Shown here in pieces: positions 11,534 through 25,000 of a stretch of DNA of 64,000 nucleotides (the first letter of the stretch is position 1; each line of letters begins with the position of its first letter). Under the pieces are notes generated by a model, which made no database searches, was not told the origin of the DNA, and saw nothing but the letters and a program-made list of their open reading frames with translations. The translations under genes were made by a program, and so were the position numbers. Location of the stretch: the NCBI RefSeq assembly GCF_016808335.1, contig NC_053139.1:16610782-16674781 (forward strand), in the 5' to 3' direction. This stretch comes from Panicum virgatum. Taxonomy: Eukaryota > Streptophyta > Magnoliopsida > Poales > Poaceae.

Positions 11534-11847
11534 TTAGGGCTCCTTTGGATTGAAGGAAAAACAAAGGAAATATACAGGATTGAGAATCCTATGAATCCAT
11601 CTACTATTCATCCCTTTGAATTGTAGGATTGCATCATAGGAAAACCAAAGGAAACTTTCCTACACAGGTGATTCTATAGGGGGAAAATAGGAAAATAAAC
11701 ATCCACCTTGACCTCTTTCTTTCTTTCCTATGTTTTTCTTACGACCATTCCAAACAATCATCTCTACAAAATTCCCATGTTTACCAATCCCCTGTTTTAC
11801 ATATATATGAATTCCTATCCTATTCCTGTGTTCCAAAGGAGCCCTAA
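11534..11847. mobile_element. MITE with 16-bp perfect inverted ends
   Basis: TTAGGGCTCCTTTGGA at the left is exactly inverted at the right end. The element is 314 bp and AT-rich inside. The outer TTA/TAA could be part of the inverted repeat or a PIF/Harbinger target site; the superfamily is uncertain. Confidence 0.72.
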
Positions 11848-13037
11848 GCCTTAGTCCCTCTATCCCAAAATGAGTATAACTATGGGTTGCATACCATGTA
11901 GTAGTTCATGTTTGACTAAATTTGTAGTGAATGGTATTAACATTATGGATCCAAATCAATTTATCATGAAAATATATTTCATAGTTAATCTAATGGTATT
12001 TATTTAATATCTTACATAGTGATGCTTTTTTTTATCTATAATTGGTCAAACTTAAGATACTAAAATATAGCATTGTGCTAGAATTGCAGTTTTTTTTTTG
12101 AATGAGGACTTCTTTTTTTACCAAAGTCAGGGTGTGTTTGGTTGTGCTTTTTTTGGGCTGTGGCTTCAAGCCAAAGCCAAAAAGCCAACCAAACTGGGGT
12201 GTTGTGGCCAAGGTGCTTTCAAAAATGCAACATCACGAGTTGTAGAGTGGGTTGCGGAACTATTGAAGTGCAAATTTCTCTTTTTTTTCTTTAATTTCTT
12301 CTTAGCACAAACTTTTGTTCAACCTTAAACTTTGCATGATTGTAGATGCTTATATGCTCTATCCATTCATATTTTTGGTTAAATTTATGATGCAAAAATT
12401 TATATGTAAATAAAGTTGATAACACGATAACACCATAAGGACCGGTAACACCAGAGATGAATCACCATTTGCTCTGGTTATAAGATAACAGTAGGCCTTC
12501 TATCGTCTTGCTGATCCGCGTGAGCTTCATTGAGGTCATGTAAAGCCTCTCCATCTCCCACAACTGCTGTGGGCTGTGGCAGGTTGAGTCTATGTCCTTG
12601 TGCTGTCTGTCTTCCGCTATTGTTGTGGATTACAGAGCTGATGAAAAGGGCAAAAGACTCATTCCGAGCTTTTGGACCTCTGTAATTTTGAAGGGGGCTG
12701 AAAGTTTTGGCGCAATGTGCAAGTTCATTTATTTTTTGGCTTAGCTGTAAAATTTGGGCTGAAGTTAAAACATTTGTGAATATAATTTTTATATGGGCCG
12801 GGCTACGCAGCACAGAAAATTGTTTCGAGTATTCTGAAACCTTTTATGGTATAACATGCAATTCACTGTGCGCAAGCATATATCGTCCCAATTGTACAAA
12901 GCAAAAGCCTTAATAATGGAGAAAAGCAAATATGATACAAGGTTATACCAAATTAGCAACACTGGCACCTCAACTGTTACAAATTTATATACATCGCACG
13001 GTATTAGAGAATATCCTATAACCTTCAGAATTTTAAT
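11848..13037. other. Intergenic region downstream of PA200
   Basis: A partial Stowaway-like end ('tccctctatcccaaaatgag') begins at 11859, and GGTGTGTTTGG-type repeat sequence lies at 12130-12210. A 111-codon minus-strand open frame at 12478-12813 resembles nothing I know and is not called. The part next to 13037 should include the PA200 3' UTR. Confidence 0.5.
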
Positions 13038-16000
13038 CTAGGCAAAGTATGATGAGGATGAGGATGTATCACGAAGAACCTGCATGAGCAAAGTGAGCGA
13101 AACTGTGAGAATGTGTGTAATCTCTAGAGCAGTAACAAATGGGTGGTCAAGGGGAAGATTTCAAGCTTGCCTCCAGTTCGTCTTCCGTGAACGCATCCTT
13201 CTGGATGCTCCATGTGTCAGCATGAGTACGCTTAAACTCCGCAACAGCTTTTGTTACGGTTGATCTTATGGGGGAAGGCTCGCTGATGAAGCGAGCGAGT
13301 AGCGTGACATGAGCAGGAAGCCAGCTGCAAAGGCCACAAAACCACATGTCCAGTCAAGAGAAAGGTAGTTGGAACACAGAATTATGGGATAGATATATAA
13401 TTAAAATCGACAGAATCATCTACACATACAAGACAAGGTACATCTGCCTCCTTCGTGTAAGCATCTGACATATACCATACATAGAAAGTAAATAGCACAA
13501 AGAGTACCTAGGCATGTCATATGGGACAGAAAGGACCGAAGCTGTCAAAGCAAGCACAGTACCATGGATGGTAGCAATAGAGTGGCCCAATTTTGAAGTT
13601 CTGTAACCAATAATGTTAGTATTAGTTGACTGCATACTCAACAAATCAACGCAAAGGAAAGAGAGAAGGTGCAATTGGTCCATGACAATTGACAATGTCA
13701 CAACCCACAACCAGCAGAAATTTTACCTTCTCCGCGCAACAATAATACGCTGGGCTTTTGCAAATGACCTATCACGGAAATCCTTTGATAGATCTTCATC
13801 TATACCCTTCATCAAGCTTGCAAGAACACCAGCAGCATGTTCCCTAACCTGAATGTATAATAACAAAATTCATACCACTGACAGAAGCAGCCTCCCACAT
13901 AGGATCTTTAGCTGAAAAGTACTTTCATGTGTACACCAACCGTACATGTTTTCTTAGGGCAAAGGTCACAATGTAAGTAGCGTTGTTTATTATATATTTA
14001 TCTTGAGTGAACCGGGACTACACATTTTCTCAAGTAAGAGGGTATAGGAAAATATAAATATTCATAGCATGGAGGTGAAACCAACAGACTTGCCTCAACT
14101 TGGTTGTCCACAAGCAACTTCTCTATTGTTTGCCAGATTAGTGATTTCTCTGAACCAGAAAGGATGAATGTGTGCCTGTGACAAAGGTAGCATAATGCAT
14201 GCATTTTTTGTTAGCTCTATGATACCGTGAAAAAAAATTAAAGGCATGCAATACCATAGTGATGTTATCACATAATAAGTATGTAGAAATATGCTAAATC
14301 AAGTACAAGGTATTTTTCTGTTGGTCTTGCATCTCTTCATCTAGCTCTATCGCTATTCTCTTATGGTTTGTAAACTCCAACAAGTTTTTCATTACAGAGG
14401 TAACAGAAATGGTTGGAAAAATGTTTCTATTAGTCTTAATGAGAATACATGTATCAGTAACATCTCAAAAGTCATGGCACTCACTACAATGGAAATGAAA
14501 AAAAAATGTGCTATTAGCAAGGACCAAAATATTGGCATTCACAATGTACTACTAAGCTAATCCTATTATACTAAGTATACGCAAGGAAAGAAATATTCAT
14601 GGTGGAGCGAAAACACTGTCATAAAAATGGGTATAGTGGCAACAAAGTAATCAGACCTGTATGTAAAGGTCCTGAGGTATGATAACAGCGCAGATCTGGT
14701 GCGCCAGTTAGGATCATTAACTGAAGAAAGAATAGACGAAATAGCAGTTTCAAGAAATGGCCGATGTAGAATCCTCCACTTGAGCAACTCAAAAGCTGAT
14801 TTAGCGAGCAATGAAAGGTCCTTATTTGATGTTTCCTGTGAATAGAAAATATGTAGTACATACAAATAACAATTGATTGCAATAAAATTCACAAATTTCT
14901 GCCGCCAAGATCCAGAGTTTCTGAGCATGTCTTTGGAATAAAACCCTTAAGGCCTTAACAACTTCTAAAGTTCAACAGACTAAATCAACTTCAGTTAGCT
15001 ATCAGACCAAGGTGATCAAACAGCCTGAAGAGAAATTTCACTTTTAAGTTTCCCTTAAAACATTAACAAAGAAAGAGAAAATTTCCTGACCATCAACATT
15101 TTTATTTCATCACAAGAGACAATATATTGAATATCTATACCTATTTCTAAAGCGAGTAAGGTTTCCACCTAAATTTTTGGTTTGGTCTCCTAAATTTTTG
15201 GTTCGGTCCGCCTTGTGGGTGGGTCTTAGTCTATCCCTTATGCGAGTCGGATTAGCCCTTAGCCCATGACTCGTTCATGTGAATCCCTACAAATTAACGG
15301 GCAACTATATATACGTATCCGACACGTATACCAACTTTGCCCGTAGCAATGCACAGACAGAATTATCTAGTAACATTACAAAACAAGAAAGCGAGGAATA
15401 AAACCCTTACACCACTATAAGATACCAAAATTTACCTGTAGTGAGAGAACAGGGTACACGAGCCCAATAATAATATCTAGTAGAACAGAAGATCTCCCAG
15501 ACCTCAAAGATGCGATCATGAAATGAAAAATCTGCAAAGAAAAAAACATAAAGATGTAAGACAGAAATGAAACAAGTGGATATGGAACCTTAAACTTGGA
15601 GAAAGGTAAAAAATAAGCACCGTTTCCATCCTTTTAGCATCAGACGACTCTCTATGATCCATGCTATTTTCAGTAGCCGAATCTGATGTTGACTCCAGTT
15701 GCTTAGATTGAATACTGTTTTGTATACTTACAGCTAATTCATTAGCTCCATCTGTCAAACATTTAGACCAATATTCATTTCCTGTCTGTTCGATCATGCT
15801 TACGTCCCCACAAAGCTCTTCTTGTGAACCAGGGCCAAATGATCCACCAAGTCTCATATTTGAGCATGTAACACACATGGCAACACCAATTGCTTCTCTT
15901 ACCTGAACCAAAAATTAATTGAAAACATAAAACGGTTGAGAAAAAAAATATTGTTGCAAAGACAGTAAATATTTCCTTGCAGATATGTGTCCCTTTAACA

Positions 16001-19000
16001 ATGGTAACTTACAAAAAGCTTACTTAATATAGAAATGGCACTTGACTAAACTAAATATGTGTTAATATTTTTCTTTATTCTTTATTCCATTGCTTTTCAA
16101 TCCATAAAAGTGTTTTAATTCTTCCTTCTCTTAATTTTCAGAAAAGCGGAAGGGAAATATTGGACAAATAGTTGCTGTAACAAGCAAAAAGGTTTCCAAT
16201 GTTTCTTTTTATTATTTTCCTGATGAAGCTGAGTTTTGTCATTGTTCCTCCTCTTTAATACATGAAGAAAAAGGGAAACCATTGGAAGACTAGCTGATGA
16301 ACTTATCAAATAATCGAAATAATTTACTATTTGACATGTATAGGAGTGCCTACATCGTATTAAGGGCACATGTAATGAGCATTGCCAGTGACCCATCAGA
16401 AAATAGCATATATAAAAGTACTCCCTCTGGTCAAGCAAACGTGACGTTTCAAACAAGAAAAACAAGTACAAAACAAGCTGGTATTGCTGTCTGAAACGTC
16501 AAGTAAACTTGACTGGAGGTAGTATAAGCCAGATCCAGGTTATAGGTACTAAGCAATGATGGCATAAACTCGATCCAGCTTACAGGAACTACAGATCCAA
16601 CCTACCTACCTGAACAACAACAGACCAGACACAGTCGAGCATCAAAACCTAGTGGCAGACCAAGATATGATGGCATACTTTATAATTGTTAAAGAAAAAA
16701 ATTAGAAGCTTCTATAAAATGCTCTTCAGCTGTGAAAGCATTATATTCTCAAAATACGAGGGAAATAAAAGGAATGTCAACTCATAGACACCCCCACACT
16801 GGAGCCATTTGGTTTACCTGTGCAGATGAATGGTTCATGTTGTCAAGTAGTTCATCAACAATTTTAACATGGTATTGCTTCTCTGCTGGAGTCATTTTTG
16901 GTGCAGATATTTCTATTAGAGAAACAGATAGAAACGCATATCTCTTGGCAAGTACGCTAGTTGCCATGGATTGAGGAACAGGACTACATAAGCACTCTAA
17001 TACTTTTTGTCTGAGAACAGGAGCACGAGTTCCGGATCTTTCTTTTCCTGTAACAGCATATCGAATGCAAGCTGCCCATTCAGGATTTGATTCCACAGAT
17101 GGTACTAACATAATCTTCTGCAGTTGAACCATCAGCCAGTTATTCTGAGACTCCAAATTCCCAGTGATATCAGAGTGGAGCATCCCTGCCATGGCTTCAG
17201 CAGCTACACATTGCCTTGCTCTCTCTTTAGAACTTAGAAAATCTTCCAGTGCTGTCTGAAGAGAAGATATTACTGGCACGCCACATTGTTGTATAAGCCT
17301 TTTGAATATCCTAGCAAAGCTGGAATAGAACATGTGACCACCCACTAAAGAAATCCAACTAGGAGTACGTGGCCACGAGGCAGAGAAATCAAAATAGAAG
17401 TCAGTGATTGCTTTGTCAGATCCGCTTTGAAAAGATGAAGCACCATAACTCGCTTTTGAGGAACCATCGTTATCAGAAAAAATATGGACATGAGATAAAC
17501 AGTTCAGTGTCTCATTCATGAATCCTTCCTCTTGAATAATCTGATTCAAAATTTCTCCTGTTGATGAAATATTGCAATATTCGGGGTGATCTAGTGATTG
17601 ATGTGAATCTTGTGGATATGCCTTATGAGGCGATCCTTGCAATAATGTGTTCAGCGCAGATATTGCAAGCATTCTCGAGTGGGGCAGTTGACTCTTCAAA
17701 TTCTTTAAGAAATGACCTAAAATAAAACATTTATTTTGAACAATGATGGTCAATTAAAATATTTTCAAAGTTGGCCTTTTCAAACATGATGATAAAGGCA
17801 TGATGGCCGAAATGTGTTTCATAATAACAAGAAGCTAGAAAGAGGAGACATGCTGTCCATACCAGCAGTCTCTGCCAGCATTTGTGAATATACGCCAGAT
17901 TCACTTTTGGATGCCAAAATTAGCAGCAGAAGTACTCTGTTGGCCATCAAATTGTACCTGAAATTAAACAGATGCAAGTTTTAAGTATGTATCTATGTTA
18001 ATGACTACAAGATAGTAAAATTTGATTCAAGTAGATATGGATCTATGGTTGATATTACATTATTAAAGGAACAACTAATAGTTTTTTCTTGTTACAATGA
18101 TGCTCAGCTCTCCTGCGTATTCGAGAAAAAAATTATGAAAATGCAATTTGTGCACTACTATGACTGAACAATCAGCACAAAAGGTTGTTCTGTACATCCT
18201 GCATGTTTTTGGTTGTGGTGCAAATTCAATTGTAGTATTATTTTGCAGTGGACATATGTAACATGCAGACAAGGCCAGACAGCATGGCTTCAAGGTGGCT
18301 TATTGAAAACAAAGTGTGCCCCACTGAATGAGAAATATGCATCAATTCAAATGAAAGAATTTGGTTGACAAAAGACCATCCAAATTGCTTGGTTAACAAA
18401 GATACAATTCTGTCCCATTTTTTACTAAGGCAAATGCAACTAATATGAGAGAAGATGGATTTTCCTTAAAAAAATATGAGGAAATGGATTACTAAGAAAT
18501 ATGAGGTAAAAAAATGTATCACTACACAGTGGTTGAATCCAGGGAACAGTTGCCAGAACATTGAGATAGAATATAAGAATTGAAAAATGACAATTTGGTT
18601 GCAAACGGGTGCCTAGCCGGATTGGTTAGGTGGCCTCAGTAGCACTCCTCTTGTCCTGGGTCCTACTCCCGATGGGAGCGAATTTCAGGCTGACGTTAAA
18701 AAAAATCTCCCTTGCCTGCCTACATGCCAAAGCACATGAAAATAGGCCCCGAGTCACCCTGGCCCGCTCACACGGGTTACGGTATGGGTTACGGCGCCCC
18801 TGTATAAGGGTGGGTAGGGGTTCGGAGGTTCTCTCGACCTGTGTGAGAGGTCTTCTTACATTAATGCTCGGGAGGCGGCTTGCCCCTCGCAGGTCGAGTT
18901 TTTTTTTTACAATTTGGTTGGTGAATGTCACTAGAGAACATTTTTATATGCAGAAATATTCAGTTATATATGTCAACAAAATGTAGCAAAATACGCACGG

Positions 19001-22000
19001 CCCTGATTAAACTGTCCGGCAAAGTGTTCAAATCACGGCAGCAGAGGCAAATCACCGCCCCCGACATCGTGGAAGTCCATTGAACCTTATCATCCAGAGG
19101 AAAGAACATTTGTAACAAGGTCTCATGACCCGACAAAACACACTAAAACCCATGCCACCGGGCCCCAGCCAAGGCCCTCGACCTTTGTTCTTGGGGGGGG
19201 GGGCTTCAACAACCCACGGCGCCAAAGGTGTCAAGGAAACGAAAAGCTACTGAACTTCCAGTTCTTTAAGATATGATACGAAGAAAGCTTATGTTGTACT
19301 CTTAATTATTTTCTGTTAAGGGTAATGAAAAAACTGTATACCTTGGGCCGCCAGAAAAATAGAAAAACAAAAACCTCAGTCACTAGTCATTAACAATTAA
19401 GAAAATGGCAAGCGCTTACAAATACCCGTGCTATGCTGTCATATCATGTGGGTAAACAAATAAAAGTAGACACAGCATTCATTTGTGACCAGGGTTTCTG
19501 GCATCCTTATTAGCAAAAATATGATTATCCAACATATTGCAATGTTTCAAAAAATTCCATAAAGATCATGTAAGTATTACAAGCAAGTATATGTGAACAT
19601 GCCAAAATTCAATTTCAAATGCCCATGACATGAGCTTTTTCATTTGTTATCTTCAATCTATTATTAAATAGCATGACCTGAGATGGATTAAATTCATGAC
19701 AAATTCGAAAGGAGAACTAGTTTCATGGCATCTAAAGGAATTGGGGTATGGTGACTTAATCAATGAAAAGACTCCATAGTGAAAAGAGAGCTCAGCACAT
19801 AAATTGGTGTATGTTGAAAGGTAGAAAACAGTAAAAAAGTGAGACAGAATAACTAGTTTAGCGTATACAATTGGGATGACAAAAATCTTAAAATTTGAAG
19901 GTAACAAAAAAAGTGACATATGTCACTACAATTGTGTTAAAATATGTGAGAATATAACAATTGCTCACCTCCAATGCAGGCTGTTGCTCTCAAAGCCCAA
20001 AGCATTGATTTGACGAACTAAACTGAGAAATCCCGACTTGTCGACATGACTTTCAGAGTTTTTAAAGAAACTCCTTGATATTCCAGAGAAACGTATATTA
20101 TACATTACAAAGAGCTGTAAACATCATATACAGAAATCTTCAGTGGCACATTTACCTAACAATTTTATTTAGTTTATCTCTCATTTTTTGACAGAGATTG
20201 AGATTTTTTTATTGAACAGTACCTCGGTAATAGCTTTCTGACACTTCAACGATTCATGGTGAGAGCTACAGAAGGATTGGAGTTAGTAACATATTCATCA
20301 GCTCTCCTGTTTCAACAAAAACAAATTGCACACTTTTCCATTCCCCAATTATCAAATGCTGATTATTTTTGTTAGTTCAAGTGTGATGTACTGTTAGTCC
20401 AGTGATAAAGCCCCCCCTCTCCCCCACTCTAACACCTGGGTTTTAGGGTCGGAGTGGCTAGAGGGGGTGGTCTAAGTTGGTACCAGAGCCAGGTCCCGGG
20501 TTCGAAACCCACCGGCCACGCATTTCTTCCGCTGCGCGATTTCCCCTGTGGGGTTCGCTGAGACCAGCAGCCAGCAGCCACAGGCGCGGCGCGGCTCGCT
20601 CGCCGTAGGGAGAATGTTGGTCCAGTGATAAAGCCCCCCCCCCCTCTCCCCCACTCTAACACCTGGGTTTTAGGGTCGGAGTGGCTAGAGGGGGTGGTCT
20701 AAGTCGTACAACAAAAACATACTCATAGGGCAAAATGTAGAAATGATGTAGGAGAAATTTAGAGTCTACCTTTCCAGAATGCCCATGATAAATGACGAGA
20801 GAGAAACGAAATCCTATATGAAATAATTATGTTAATACTATACACATTATGAAATCAACATACTTCCTCCGTCCCAAAATAAGTGTTCATTTAGCATCAT
20901 ATTTTGACCCACAAATCTTTTAGATTGTAGTGAAGTTCATCTAATTAAAGCAATGTCACATACCAAGAAAAAAAATTGTATTGAGAAGGGCATCAAGCCA
21001 ATCAAATGCTTAAGTAGATGCTACTTTTCTGGTTCCAATGCATTTGCATTTATTCAAGATCTAGGGAACCAAACAAACAACGCGGTTTTCAATCACAACT
21101 GCTATAGTTAATTAGGGGTAACATTTCTCACTACTACTAATGTGTCTGAAATTTTCTAAACGAACACTTATTTTGGGACGGAGAGAGTAGGTCTAAAAAA
21201 TGTAAGTAGCCAAATACACATACAGTGGTCAAGTGTCTTAAAACAGTCTGTGATGACAGGATGCTGCAAGAACCAAGCACCACATGCTCAGGAGCTTTCG
21301 GGTCGCGCAAATTTCCAGCAAGTGTGAGAACACAGTTAGAAATTAGAGAAGGCCAGCGCTTCAACAATTTTGTTAAAGATCTTCCAGCATACCTGAATAA
21401 GAATGTACAGAAACAGAAACAAGATGGCATTACCGGAAGATAATAACTAGAAGAAAGACAGACAATTGTGTGCTGCTCATATCCCATATGATGTTTCAGA
21501 CAAAATATAAAGGAATGAAGGTATACCAATCTTCTCGTCAAAGAAAAGGTATGCTGATAAAAAAATTAGATAGTTTGTAAAACTTGTGTGTTGCACCTGT
21601 TCATGGCAACACTCAACTGAAATATGTGCCACCTCCCATCACTTTTATATGACATTAGAACCAAAAAATAATGGCTACATGCAGGACTGGAGAGAGTACT
21701 AAAGCTAAGACATTTCTAACATATAACTAAGGCCAGAGAGAGAGGGAGCGAGGGAGGTAGAGAGCGAGAGAGAACTTACGAGCGAACAATTTCATAGTTG
21801 TGCAGTGAGAGATCTAAGAGATCATTCATCAAATCAGTCATGAGGCCAGATGGAGATACTTCTGCATTTGTTCTGTATCTGTGATATGATGATTGTGAAC
21901 ATCTCCATGTACTATGCAAGTTTGCTTTGTCGACAAGTGCCCATCTAGGTCTAATGGAAACAAAATTGAGAACTTCAATCACAATGCACATAGAAGAATC

Positions 22001-25000
22001 AGAATCCACAAATTCAGACAGGCATACCTCTTTTTTCCTTGAGCATGAAATGGAACAATGAAGTTGCATGGAGGCTCAATTATAGAAGCAGACTCTACTT
22101 TCCAAGCTTGTAAATGGCGTGACCATTCTAGATATTCCAAGCTGCCTACAACAGTAAACCATCACATAAACAGGGAAAAATACTCAGCTTGAGTCTTTGA
22201 GCCTAGTGAACATACCATAGTTTACCAAAGCATCAATAACGCGCACAACAAGTGCGAGGAGAATACTGTCATCAGTTCTTTCCTTTAATAAGTACCTGTT
22301 GATAGAAATGCAATTGTGAGACTAAATATTAAATATTATCAAATTATACTTGATTAATTAAAAACAAACTTCACCTGCAAGCTATGTGCACAAATTCTGC
22401 AGCCTTTTCACGCATTTCTGAGCTGCCAACAGTGCTGCCAGTACATCCTGCTATGAAGAATATGGGCTCCACTTCCTTCGACCGCCCGTCTTTATATGAT
22501 GGGCGCATTTCTGGCAAGCAAGACATGACACCATGCAATGCAGAGAAGATGCGTAATAGAGTTACTTTTAGGTGCTCCTTCTCATCTCCTGCTAAAAGAA
22601 AAAAAAAACTTATAAGTAGGCTCCTGAGAAAACAATAACCAAATACTAAAAAGAGGATAACATAGCTATGTTGACTGCATAGTTTTTTCTTCTATTTTTT
22701 CTTTTGGGGAGGTGGGGCGTTGCTTAAGGTTGACATGAGATATTGATTTTCTCCGAATGAGTAATCAAACAGCAAGAAAACTGAATGTCAATGGCCAGAA
22801 ACCATAAATACCTGTCTCAGAATGAAGTTTTGTCTGACAAATAGTCAAAAGATCATCTAAAGCTGACTGGAAATGAAATTGTAGTAACTCGTTTGCAAAA
22901 GAAAGTTCATCTTGACTGGGATCATGCCACTTTGGAGGGAAATTAAGCATTTCAACCTCCCTATCCTGATGAGCTTTTGAACAGCCCCATGGTTCAATAA
23001 TATTACCAGGCTGACAAGTGAATGGCCTACAAAAAATTTAAAAATATCAGGATAATATATTGGTTATTGGGTAAACAATTTATAGATCAAATGAAGAAAC
23101 CATCAGGTGAAACAAGACGTAAACATACTTGTACTGATCTATTGGATAATAGGAAACCAAATTTCCTAGCAGAGAACGAAGGAGATAATCCCCAGCTCCA
23201 TTGACCTAGTCATTCAAAAGGAAAGCAAATTCTTCATCTAGAAATAGTATAAAATATTACAGGAGTCGGGAATACTATATGTTCAAATGTATGAAAAGAT
23301 AGAAGAAAAGTATAACCTTCCATGAAGGGGCCTGGAACGCAGACGTTATTATATGGTTTAATTCTTCCTTATAATTGAGTAACACGGGACCAGCATAACT
23401 GATGGCTATGGCCAAAACCCTCAGATAGTAGTCTAATGCTGTTTCCAGGGCAGGAGAAAGTGCAGCCTGCATATCATCAAATAAAAGTGGTGCGTAACAC
23501 ATGGAATAGCTCGAGTAATACTGACATAGACATTATATATTAGAACAGACCTTTTTAGACGTTTTATCAGGAAATGCTCTTCCAACATAACCTGTTGTTG
23601 GGGTGCCCTCAAAGGAGGACATGATAATCATTAAGATTGGTTTAAAAAGATGGAATGAAGCCTCCTCAGGATATGAATGAACGCAGGCACAACAAAGAAG
23701 CCCAACTTCTGAAGTAGCACCAGGGAGGATATTTGCCTTAACAAACTTGGCAATTCTCTTCAGGGACTGTCAATTGCAAATGAAGGAAACACGTGCATGA
23801 TTGGAAATTCATATTTACTGGACAAGGAAGTGTAGCAACATTTAAATAAGGATATGATACCTGATCAAATAAGGGTTTTGATAACTTCCCAAGAAGAATT
23901 TCAAGCATGCAGAAGTAATATGAGCTGTCCTCAGCAAGAAAGGTCCCTGACATGAAAGAGGTTTGGTAACCCTCATTACTGCAATATCCGAATGAGATAA
24001 TGTCAGTACAATGCTGTATTGCTGACAAGTATTTCAACAGTAAAACAACTTTCATATGCAAACCTTTACAGCTTACATTGGACTACTTGATTCCAAATTT
24101 TGAAGCACAGAAAACAGCCGGGAAAAGAACTCATCTAGCCAGTTTGATAAAGTGGTAGATTGGAGAAATGCAGGCGCATCATCATTAGCACCAACTGTAG
24201 CTAGCTAGATACACCATAGGATGGTTAGTATAACAGTACTCTTTACCACAAATCAGCATTGCAAAAGAAAAGGTAAAAGACAAGACTTACATTTGAAAAT
24301 ATGGAACCAATTAACTGCATTGTAGCTATAGTTTTGGGTGGATCGTTGGCATCCATGCCAAGTAATGCATTTGAAAGGGAAGTGGCAATAAGATCACTGA
24401 ATGAATCGACAACACTACTATCATCAGACTGGGATGAACATAAAGAACACAGAAGAAGAGCACGTCCAGAAAATGCAACAGATGTGACAGCATTCTTCAA
24501 TTGATGGGTTGCTGTAGTCTGTTAGAAAACAATTTAAATAATTAGCAAGTAATTTAAGTATGCTCTTGAGCATGAGCACATCAATTGAAAACTAAACAGA
24601 TTGTAGGGCTCTCACAAGCCAACTACATGAAAGATATATAAAAAAACAAAATGAAGGGCAATGCATATTTATTGTTAAACTTACTGTTTCTAAAGCTAGT
24701 TGGAAGTTTGTTGTAACAAACGGAAGCACAAGGGTTGGCTCAACATAAGACAGGATGGAAGTTGCAATGGAAACTGTTTCAGCAAGAGAATTATCTTTGC
24801 TGTACTGACCACGATCCAGTAATTTCAATATAACTTTGATAAAAATAACTCTTTCTTCCTTTCCAAGACGATCATGTTCCTCAACCGTCGCATCACTAGT
24901 GTACATATTGAAACACATGGAGTGCAGTCAATGAGATGAAGATGTTTTTAAGCTACTCATGCAAGTAAAAATTGATCACTTACAATTGTTCAAGTTGAAG

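Noticed and set aside
12478..12813. 111-codon minus-strand frame downstream of PA200
   Set aside because: No recognisable domain, no splice-consistent partner, low-complexity end; not supported as a gene.
20478..20512. tRNA-like text (TGGTACCAGAGCC ... GGGTTCGAAACCC)
   Set aside because: The B-box-like part is present, but there is no acceptor stem or anticodon arm. The context is the primer-binding site of a SMART element.
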